NCBI GenBank assembly: GCA_938045215.1
Contig: CALINF010000032.1
Span: forward strand, 1 to 5,132
Origin: an uncultured Halieaceae bacterium
GTDB taxonomy: Bacteria > Pseudomonadota > Gammaproteobacteria > Pseudomonadales > Halieaceae
Reading direction: 5' to 3'
Length of the DNA: 5,132 nt
Part shown: one piece after another, positions 1-5,132 of the stretch
Position numbering within the stretch: the first letter of the stretch is position 1
How the letters are laid out: every line of letters begins with the position of its first letter
Notes under the pieces: model-generated
Told to the model about the DNA's origin: nothing
Seen by the model: the letters and a program-made list of their open reading frames with translations, nothing else
Databases searched by the model: none
Made by a program: the position numbers and the translations under genes

Positions 1-191
1 AAGCAAAACAGGTAAACAATATCAGCGCAAAGTTGGTTCCGTTCACGTCACTCTCTCCGGATTAGGGAACTTGTTGAAATAGTGGGAGGGTTACGTTCAA
101 GTGGCGACTGCGGTTTCTCTTTCAGCGTTATGTATCCAACAATGCATGAACAAAGACTAGACGTCAGAGTGATGTGACAGTCGCCAACAGA
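1..191. other. Noncoding region downstream of ppc, no recognised element
   Basis: No frame gives a plausible protein here. No stable GC-rich hairpin followed by a T-run is seen on the minus strand after the ppc stop, so either termination is Rho-dependent or transcription continues past the window edge. The only symmetry of note is a 9-bp inverted pair, TGGCGACTG (102-110) and CAGTCGCCA (178-186), 67 nt apart, whose meaning is unclear. Confidence 0.5.
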
Positions 192-2834
192 TCAACCGGT
201 ATTGCGCATGCCCGCTGCAATACCTGCGATGGTTACCATTATTGCTCGCTCGAGTTTCTCTTGGGACGCCTGACGGTTACGCTGCAACAGTTCGGCCTGC
301 AGGAAGTTAAGCGGATCAGTATAGATATTGCGCAGGCGGATCGACTCCACTGCCCAGGGCTGGCCAGAGACCAGGCTATTGCTGTTGTGAATAGACAGCA
401 CCGTTTCGGTGTCGCTGCGCAGTTGCTCACGCAGACGCAAGCCAATGCCTTGCAACTCTTCGGGTACAAGCAACTCATCGTAATAGGCCGATAGACCAGC
501 GTCGGCCTTGGCAAACACCATTTCCAGCATGGAGAGCCTCGTTGAGAAAAATGGCCACTGCTCCGACATCTCTTGCAGTAACCGGGCGCCGCCCTCCTCG
601 TCCAGTGCGTGGCGCAACGCCGCGCCAGCACCCAACCATGCAGGTAGCATCAGGCGGTTCTGTGACCAGGCAAATATCCAGGGGATTGCCCTCAGGCTCT
701 CAATACCACCCCCTCCTTTGCGACGAGCGGGACGCGAACCCAGCGGCAGCTTGGCCAGTTCCTGCTCTGGTGTCGCATGACGGAAATACGGCACAAATTC
801 AGGCTCGCCTCGAATGACATCCCGATACGCTGTGCAGGACTTCTCTGACAAGAAATCCATCATTTTCCGCCAGTCATCCTTTGGCGCCGGTGGCGTCAAC
901 AGATTGGCGCGACAGATTGCCCCCGTATAGAGAGCCAGTGTTTTTACGGCAAGTGACGTCCAGCCGAGTTTAGTGCGGATCATTTCGCCCTGCTCTGTCA
1001 CCCTCAACCCATTCTTAAGCGAGCCGGGAGGCTGGGACAACAGCGCTTCACTTGCGGGGGCCCCACCGCGACCAATTGTGCCACCACGGCCATGAAAGAG
1101 CGTCAGCTCCACGCCGTGCTCAGCGCACACTTCCAGAAGCGACTCCTGGGCACGGTACTGAGCCCAAGATGCGGCGAGCACCCCCGCATCCTTGGCCGAA
1201 TCGGAGTAACCAATCATTACCATCAGTCGGGAGTCAATCTGGTTCCGATACCACTCGTTCTCCAGCAGTGTACTAACGACCTGCCTTGCCCTGGATAGAT
1301 CATCCAGCGTTTCAAACAGCGGCGATACGGGCAATGGTTTACTTATCCCGGCATCCTGCAACAGCAAGTGAACGGCCAAGACATCGGAAGGCTGCCGTGC
1401 CATCGAGATAACATAGGCACCTAGGGCATCCGGCTGCGCTCTGGCTGCGACCGCACAGGTGTCCAATACTTCCTGCACATCGGCTGATGGAGTCCAGTGG
1501 CGGGGTACAAGTGGCCGCCGACTACTCAGCTCCTCAAGCAGAAATTCCTGCCTCTTCTGCTCATCCCACTGCGCATATTCGCCCAACCCCAGGCAAGCAG
1601 TAATTTCTGACAGGGCCTGCGTATGACGTGCACTGTCCTGACGGATATCATGCTGAACCAGGTGCACGCCAAAGCAACGCACTCGGCGCATTACATCCAG
1701 TAGCGCACCTCGCGCGATCAGTTCCATGCCACAATCCATCAAGGACTGGTAACACGCTACCAGAGGCTGCCATAGTTGATCGATATCGCAGAGCACCTCA
1801 CCCTCTGCTGGAAGCTCGCCCTCCAACTCACTTTCGATCGCGCTGCGCGTGCGCCGCAACACTGACCGCAATTCTCGCAGCACCTGTCGATAGGGTTCGT
1901 GAGCACCACCGGAGAGTTCGCGCAGCTGCTCGTTACAGCGAGTCATCGACAGTTCTTCCAACAAATTTGTAATGTCGGCCAGATAGAGGTCCGCTGCCTG
2001 CCAACGGCTGAGCAGCAGCACCTCCCGGGTAATCGTTGCGGTGACATTGGGATTACCGTCTCTGTCACCACCCATCCAGGAGACGAATGTTACTGGCGCT
2101 GCATCCAATGGAAGTCCATGACCACAATGCGCCATCAGCCCCTTGTCCAGGCGTCGCAGGAATTCAGGCACTGCTCGCCAGAGAGACTCTTCGACAACAG
2201 CAAAGCCCCACTTCGCCTCGTCGACCGGTGTGGGCCGTTGCAGACGAAAATCGTCGCCGTACCAGATTTGCACAATCAACTCTCGCAGGCGGGTCTGCAG
2301 CATCTCCCGCTCCCGCTCCGTCAGTCCACCCAGTTCAAGCTGGCCCAGACAGCGCCCAATCTCACTATGCTTGTGGATCAGGGTTCGCCGGGTAATCTCT
2401 GTGGGGTGAGCTGTTAGCACCAGCTCGATCTTCAACTGAGCAATCGTGCTTGCGATATCCTGCGCAGAAACGCCCTCTTCCGCCAACTCCCTTAGACTAC
2501 TGTCGATATTACGAGAAGCCGACAACAGAGGGTCCATCTCGCGAGACACGAGATGGTGCTGGTCGGCAATATTGGCAAGGTTGAGAAACTGGGCGAACGC
2601 CCTGGCGACAGGCACCAACTGGTCATTTTCCAGTCCACGCAACTCCTCGAGCAGAGCCGCCCTTTCGGTTTTGCCGCCCTCTCGAGCGCTCTTGGAGAGG
2701 CCACGAATGCGCTCGATCAGCGCGAGAAACTCATCGCCCTCCGCTGACGCAATGGTGTCCCCCAGAATGCGACCCAGCAGGCTGACATTGCCCCTGAGAC
2801 TGGCATAGTCTGACTCTGGAATCGCATTGCTCAC
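192..2834 (-). CDS. ppc: Phosphoenolpyruvate carboxylase, full length (880 aa)
   Basis: Carboxylates PEP with bicarbonate to oxaloacetate and phosphate in the cytoplasm, the anaplerotic refill of the TCA cycle. Visible signatures, in order: VLTAHPTE (139-146, catalytic H143), MGGDRDGNP (254-262), R398 in HDIRQDS, GYSDSAKDAG (542-551, K548), FHGRGGTIGRGG (580-591, H581, R583, R589), SLRAIPWIFAWSQ (713-725) and the invariant C-terminal MRNTG. From memory of E. coli PEPC, the four aspartate/malate inhibitor residues align with R589, K776, R835 and N878 here, so feedback inhibition is inferred. Length matches the bacterial family (about 880 aa). The start is GTG at 2834-2832: it gives the family's usual short N-terminus, and the next in-frame Met is residue 100. 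The GTG overlaps the gap stop codon (GTGA), so translation is probably coupled. It is the last gene of the operon and shows no frameshift or missing key residue. Identification is very secure. Confidence 0.98.
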   Translation of the reverse strand: MSNAIPESDYASLRGNVSLLGRILGDTIASAEGDEFLALIERIRGLSKSAREGGKTERAALLEELRGLENDQLVPVARAFAQFLNLANIADQHHLVSREMDPLLSASRNIDSSLRELAEEGVSAQDIASTIAQLKIELVLTAHPTEITRRTLIHKHSEIGRCLGQLELGGLTEREREMLQTRLRELIVQIWYGDDFRLQRPTPVDEAKWGFAVVEESLWRAVPEFLRRLDKGLMAHCGHGLPLDAAPVTFVSWMGGDRDGNPNVTATITREVLLLSRWQAADLYLADITNLLEELSMTRCNEQLRELSGGAHEPYRQVLRELRSVLRRTRSAIESELEGELPAEGEVLCDIDQLWQPLVACYQSLMDCGMELIARGALLDVMRRVRCFGVHLVQHDIRQDSARHTQALSEITACLGLGEYAQWDEQKRQEFLLEELSSRRPLVPRHWTPSADVQEVLDTCAVAARAQPDALGAYVISMARQPSDVLAVHLLLQDAGISKPLPVSPLFETLDDLSRARQVVSTLLENEWYRNQIDSRLMVMIGYSDSAKDAGVLAASWAQYRAQESLLEVCAEHGVELTLFHGRGGTIGRGGAPASEALLSQPPGSLKNGLRVTEQGEMIRTKLGWTSLAVKTLALYTGAICRANLLTPPAPKDDWRKMMDFLSEKSCTAYRDVIRGEPEFVPYFRHATPEQELAKLPLGSRPARRKGGGGIESLRAIPWIFAWSQNRLMLPAWLGAGAALRHALDEEGGARLLQEMSEQWPFFSTRLSMLEMVFAKADAGLSAYYDELLVPEELQGIGLRLREQLRSDTETVLSIHNSNSLVSGQPWAVESIRLRNIYTDPLNFLQAELLQRNRQASQEKLERAIMVTIAGIAAGMRNTG

Positions 2835-3829
2835 CAGCGGTCAATCCTTGCAAGCAGGTCACAAACGCGCGACGAATAACCCCACTCATTGTCGTACCAG
2901 TTCAGCACTCGCAAGTACCGATCGGCGGTAACCGCGCTGAAACCCGCGTCGTAAATCGATGAATGAGAGTTACCGATGATATCGGAAGACACTACCGGAA
3001 TATCCGAGTAGTGCAGGATGCCCCGCAGCCGATCGGACTGGGACGCCTCGCGTACAACTGCATTAACATCATCAACCGTCACCGACTTGCCAAGCTTGAC
3101 GAAGAGATCGACAACCGAGCCGTCAGGCACGGGTACGCGCGCTGCAATACCGTGCAGCTTGCCTTTGAGCTGTGGCAACACAACACCTACCGCCTTGGCA
3201 GCACCCGTTGATGTTGGAATGATATTCTCCGCCGCTGCCCGACTGCGACGCCAGTCCGAATGCGGCACGTCTGCCAGTCGTTGATCATTGGTGTACGCGT
3301 GTACTGTATTGATAACGCCCTCTTCAATGCCAAAAGCATCGTTTAAAACGCGGGCCATCGGGGCAAGGCAGTTGGTGGTACAGCTGGCATTGGAAATAAT
3401 GCGATGCTCCGGCGCGAGTCCGTCCTCATTCACACCCAATACCACCGTGTAATCTATTTCGTCCTTGGCTGGCACGGTCAGCACGACGTATTTGGCACCC
3501 GCCTTAAGATGCTGTTCAAGCTGCTCGCGGGAGCGAAATACACCTGTTGCCTCTACAACAACATCAACTCCCAACTCACCCCAGGGAATAGCCTCTGGAT
3601 TACGCTCGTTAAGCAGCTTCACGCGGCTCTTATCCGTCACGAAGTGGTCATCTTCCAGAGTCAGGTTCCCTCGGAAGGGGCCCATAACCGTGTCATAACT
3701 CAGCAGATAGCGCAGGGCATCGTTATCAAACAAATCATTGATTGCGACTACATCGACACCTTCAACACTCTCCAGTATGCGAAACACAGAGCGACCAATA
3801 CGTCCAAAACCATTGATACCAACTCTCAT
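2831..3829 (-). CDS. gap: Type I glyceraldehyde-3-phosphate dehydrogenase, catalytically intact (332 aa)
   Basis: Oxidises and phosphorylates glyceraldehyde 3-phosphate to 1,3-bisphosphoglycerate with NAD, in cytoplasmic glycolysis (reversible in gluconeogenesis). The N-terminal Rossmann domain starts with GINGFGRIGR (4-13) and N31-D32. The catalytic motif ASCTTNC spans 148-154 with nucleophile C150. H177 lies in HAYTNDQ, followed by the S-loop (WRRSRAAAENIIP, then STGAAK 207-212), phosphate-binding R231 in ARVPVPDG, and N314 in WYDNEWGY. Asp32 and the PH at 189-190 favour NAD over NADP by known family rules; this is inferred, not tested. The start is ATG at 3829, because it yields the standard MRVGINGFG terminus and has AGGAGG 7 nt upstream. 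The longer reading frame from 3916 adds 29 unrelated residues that overlap the preceding gene. The ATG shares one base with the upstream stop (TAATG), and the TGA overlaps the ppc GTG. The paralogue Epd is less likely given the motif set. Confidence 0.96.
   Translation of the reverse strand: MRVGINGFGRIGRSVFRILESVEGVDVVAINDLFDNDALRYLLSYDTVMGPFRGNLTLEDDHFVTDKSRVKLLNERNPEAIPWGELGVDVVVEATGVFRSREQLEQHLKAGAKYVVLTVPAKDEIDYTVVLGVNEDGLAPEHRIISNASCTTNCLAPMARVLNDAFGIEEGVINTVHAYTNDQRLADVPHSDWRRSRAAAENIIPTSTGAAKAVGVVLPQLKGKLHGIAARVPVPDGSVVDLFVKLGKSVTVDDVNAVVREASQSDRLRGILHYSDIPVVSSDIIGNSHSSIYDAGFSAVTADRYLRVLNWYDNEWGYSSRVCDLLARIDRW
2845..2849 (-). promoter_or_regulatory. Ribosome binding site for ppc (AAGGA)
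   Basis: The minus strand reads AAGGA, 10 nt before the GTG start at 2834, inside the last codons of gap. The spacing is slightly long and the start is GTG. This fits a site helped by ribosomes terminating at the overlapping gap stop codon, and it supports choosing this GTG. Confidence 0.55.
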
Positions 3830-4851
3830 TACGCTGCCTCCTGTGCTTGATCGAGTTTGCTGTAGAGCCGCACAACATCCAGTAGTCGTGCCGCATGTCC
3901 CAGACTCTCGTACCAACTCAGGGTCTTTATCGTATTTGAGCCCGCTTTAATCGTACCCTTGGTATCAAACACCAGTGAATGCGGGTTACCAATAACATCG
4001 GACGACACGATCGGATCTTCCACGACTTCAAGAATGCCGGACAACTTTCCAGCCGCTGTACGCATAACCTCATTCACATCTTCAGCAGTGATTGCGCTGT
4101 CGCTCATCACCAGATTGACGTCCAACAGACAGCCTTCCTGTACCGGCACATTGAGTGCTGAGGTGAGTATTTTGCCTTCAAACTCCGGCAGGATTGATCC
4201 CAACCATAGCGATGCCTCATGGCTGTTGGGAATAATATTCTTCGCGGCGGATCGACTACGGCGAAAGTCACTGCCCGCATAATCCTGAACCGGCTGGTCC
4301 GACGTGTAAGAGTGAATAGTCGTCATGCTGCCACAATCGATTTTGAACGACCCTGACAAGCTATTTAGTAAAAGCGCAAGGGCGCTGGTGGTCGCGGAAC
4401 CTGCCGATATCATGCGGTCGTCAACCGAGGCGGCAGCGTCGTTAATGCCGGGTATGACTATTCTGTCGATGTGGTCGGTAGGCAAAGTACGCAGAAGAAC
4501 ACGCTGTGCGCCATTATTCAGATGCCCTTCCATATCACTGCGATCGCGATACTTGCCGGTGGAGTCGATAACGACATCTACATTGAATATGTCCCAGGGC
4601 ATCTCTGCGGGTCGGTCTATCTCCATTAGCCTGGCGCGGAATCGATCGTTTACCAGAAAGTTGCCTTCCAGTCGGTGTCGCTCGGGTTCATCCACCTCGG
4701 AGCACAGCAGGTAGTGAAGAATTTCACGCTTGCCAATATCAGCGATCGCGACCACTTCAACATCGTCACTGCGTGAGGCCAATTCAAATATCTGTCGCCC
4801 GGTCTGGCCAAAACCCATGATGCCGACTCGAACAGGATGTTGCTGCCCCAT
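3829..4851 (-). CDS. GAPDH-like protein lacking the catalytic cysteine; probable pseudoenzyme (340 aa)
   Basis: Aligns with the adjacent GAPDH along its whole length. Retained: Rossmann motif GIMGFGQTGR (10-19), D38, VVIDSTG (93-99), H180 in HSYTSDQ, S-loop FRRSRSAAKNIIP (196-208) and VSSDVIGNPHS (282-292). Changed: the ASCTTNC equivalent reads GSATTSA (151-157), with Ala153 (codon GCG at 4395-4393) replacing the nucleophilic Cys. The phosphate-binding Arg of ARVP is Asn234 (LNVP), STG is replaced by SHE (210-212), and WYDNEWGY becomes WYESLGH (313-319), losing the nicotinamide-contacting Asn. Phosphorylating GAPDH activity is therefore not expected. An intact frame, normal family length and 1-nt overlap with gap argue against a decaying gene. 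The start is ATG 4851, with AGGGAGAG upstream; a longer frame to 4980 adds 43 residues unlike the family. A mixed tetramer with GAPDH, or a metabolite-sensing regulator, are inferences. The family is certain, the role unknown. Confidence 0.9.
   Translation of the reverse strand: MGQQHPVRVGIMGFGQTGRQIFELASRSDDVEVVAIADIGKREILHYLLCSEVDEPERHRLEGNFLVNDRFRARLMEIDRPAEMPWDIFNVDVVIDSTGKYRDRSDMEGHLNNGAQRVLLRTLPTDHIDRIVIPGINDAAASVDDRMISAGSATTSALALLLNSLSGSFKIDCGSMTTIHSYTSDQPVQDYAGSDFRRSRSAAKNIIPNSHEASLWLGSILPEFEGKILTSALNVPVQEGCLLDVNLVMSDSAITAEDVNEVMRTAAGKLSGILEVVEDPIVSSDVIGNPHSLVFDTKGTIKAGSNTIKTLSWYESLGHAARLLDVVRLYSKLDQAQEAA
3837..3842 (-). promoter_or_regulatory. Strong ribosome binding site for gap (AGGAGG)
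   Basis: A consensus AGGAGG lies 7 nt before the ATG at 3829, within the last codons of the preceding GAPDH-like gene. It decides the gap start against the longer upstream frame. It also suggests that gap can be translated strongly on its own as well as through TAATG coupling. Confidence 0.85.
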
Positions 4852-4856
4852 ATGTT

Positions 4857-4864
4857 CTCTCCCT
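4857..4864 (-). promoter_or_regulatory. Ribosome binding site for the GAPDH-like gene (AGGGAGAG)
   Basis: The minus strand reads AGGGAGAG, with GGGAG ending 7 nt before the ATG at 4851. This fixes the start at MGQQHPVRVG rather than at the in-frame ATG at 4980, which lies inside the candidate promoter. Confidence 0.7.
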
Positions 4865-4878
4865 TTATCAACTCGTGA

Positions 4879-4892
4879 ACAGACTGGTCTGT
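4879..4892. promoter_or_regulatory. Perfect palindrome in the operon leader
   Basis: ACAGAC-TG-GTCTGT is a perfect 6-bp inverted repeat with a 2-nt centre, 27 nt upstream of the first start codon. The 2-nt centre is too tight for an RNA hairpin without opening several pairs, so a DNA-binding dimer site is the more natural reading. Its regulator is unknown. Confidence 0.3.
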
Positions 4893-4951
4893 CGACCTCT
4901 GTACAATTACCTTTCTTCGGGAGCCTGAAGACGCTCGATCCCGGTGCCCGA

Positions 4952-4980
4952 TTTTTACCCGATGTGGGGTTGCCACTCAA
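4952..4980 (-). promoter_or_regulatory. Candidate sigma70-like promoter of the operon
   Basis: On the minus strand, TTGAGT (4980-4975) and TAAAAA (4957-4952) are separated by exactly 17 nt. Each hexamer matches the TTGACA/TATAAT consensus at 4 of 6 positions. Transcription would begin near 4945, leaving a leader of roughly 95 nt. The position fits a promoter for the three-gene operon, but such matches are common by chance and a promoter beyond 5132 cannot be excluded. Confidence 0.35.
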
Positions 4981-4981
4981 G

Positions 4982-4997
4982 GTTCATTGCGATGAAC
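4982..4997. promoter_or_regulatory. Perfect palindrome next to the candidate -35 box
   Basis: GTTCAT and ATGAAC form perfect 6-bp arms around TGCG. The right-hand edge of the candidate -35 hexamer (4980) is one base away. This is where an activator or repressor dimer could bind. No known regulator consensus is recognised, so the operator role is an inference from symmetry and position. Confidence 0.3.
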
Positions 4998-5005
4998 AGG
5001 ACTGT

Positions 5006-5036
5006 AGATCAGTCAGAGGCGCTTTCTGGCTGATTT
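5006..5036 (+). other. Imperfect inverted repeat / hairpin upstream of the operon
   Basis: Bases 5006-5017 pair with 5025-5036 over 12 positions around a 7-nt loop. Two pairs are G-U when read as plus-strand RNA and become A-C mismatches in minus-strand RNA, so the structure is more stable in a rightward transcript. Only a short UUUC follows on the plus strand and no U-run on the minus strand, so a terminator call would be weak. It could instead be a protein-binding site. Nothing coding is seen between here and the window edge at 5132. Confidence 0.3.
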
Positions 5037-5132
5037 CAAGACAGTTGATTCACATTGCAATAGTGGCAGACGCGAGCGCGGGGAAAGAAGTAACGCGTCC
5101 CCACACTGCCCGAATTGCCTTATGCGGTATTG

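Noticed and set aside
46..174. Imperfect inverted pair ACGTCACTCT (46-55) and AGAGTGATGT (165-174)
   Set aside because: It has one mismatch and a spacer of more than 100 nt, which is expected by chance in a stretch of this size.
102..186. 9-bp inverted repeat as a ppc terminator
   Set aside because: The arms are 67 nt apart, one overlaps the region right after the stop codon, and no T-run follows.
1899..2417. 172-aa open frame on the plus strand
   Set aside because: It lies wholly antisense to conserved ppc codons and has no recognisable family or ribosome site; it is a shadow frame.
3830..3916. Longer start for gap adding 29 residues
   Set aside because: The added residues lie over the end of the upstream gene in another frame, do not resemble GAPDH, and the ATG at 3829 has a consensus AGGAGG.
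4333..4335. Cys173 of the GAPDH-like protein as a substitute nucleophile
   Set aside because: It lies seven residues before the active-site His180, where normal GAPDH has an unconserved residue, and is not at the catalytic position.
3829..4851. Erythrose-4-phosphate dehydrogenase (Epd) or non-phosphorylating GAPDH
   Set aside because: Both need the catalytic Cys, which is Ala here; non-phosphorylating GAPDH also belongs to the unrelated aldehyde dehydrogenase fold.
4852..4980. Longer start for the GAPDH-like gene adding 43 residues
   Set aside because: The extension resembles no GAPDH N-terminus, its ATG falls inside the promoter candidate, and the ATG at 4851 has a well-placed ribosome site.
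5041..5065. CRP-like half site (TGTGA on the minus strand)
   Set aside because: Only one half matches; there is no TCACA partner at the required 6-nt spacing.

Overview
The window holds three complete genes, all on the minus strand and packed end to end. It reads as one operon transcribed from right to left: a GAPDH-like protein without the catalytic cysteine (4851 to 3829), a canonical type I glyceraldehyde-3-phosphate dehydrogenase (3829 to 2831), and phosphoenolpyruvate carboxylase (2834 to 192). The junctions are a 1-nt TAATG overlap and a 4-nt GTGA overlap. Each gene has its own Shine-Dalgarno sequence, so translational coupling is likely.

The carboxylase closely resembles the E. coli-type enzyme throughout, including its aspartate-inhibition residues and its C-terminal MRNTG. 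Gene density, strong Shine-Dalgarno sites and moderately GC-rich codons suggest a gammaproteobacterium, perhaps marine. This placement rests on protein resemblance only; no ribosomal RNA or other taxonomic marker is present.

Layout: 1-191 is downstream of ppc and shows no gene and no convincing terminator. 192-4851 is the operon. 4852-5132 is the leader and upstream region, with a modest sigma70-like promoter candidate (4952-4980), two perfect short palindromes (4879-4892 and 4982-4997) and an imperfect hairpin (5006-5036). No gene is supported in 5037-5132.

Functionally, gap and ppc bracket lower glycolysis: GAPDH feeds triose phosphate into it, and PEP carboxylase draws PEP off to oxaloacetate to refill the TCA cycle. 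The unusual member is the first gene. It keeps the GAPDH fold signatures (Rossmann glycine motif, active-site histidine, S-loop), but the nucleophilic cysteine is alanine. The substrate-phosphate arginine, the STG motif and the nicotinamide-contacting asparagine are replaced as well. It is intact and co-translated with the active GAPDH. The best reading is a maintained pseudoenzyme that could form mixed tetramers with GAPDH or act as a sensor or regulator, which is the most interesting point in this window.
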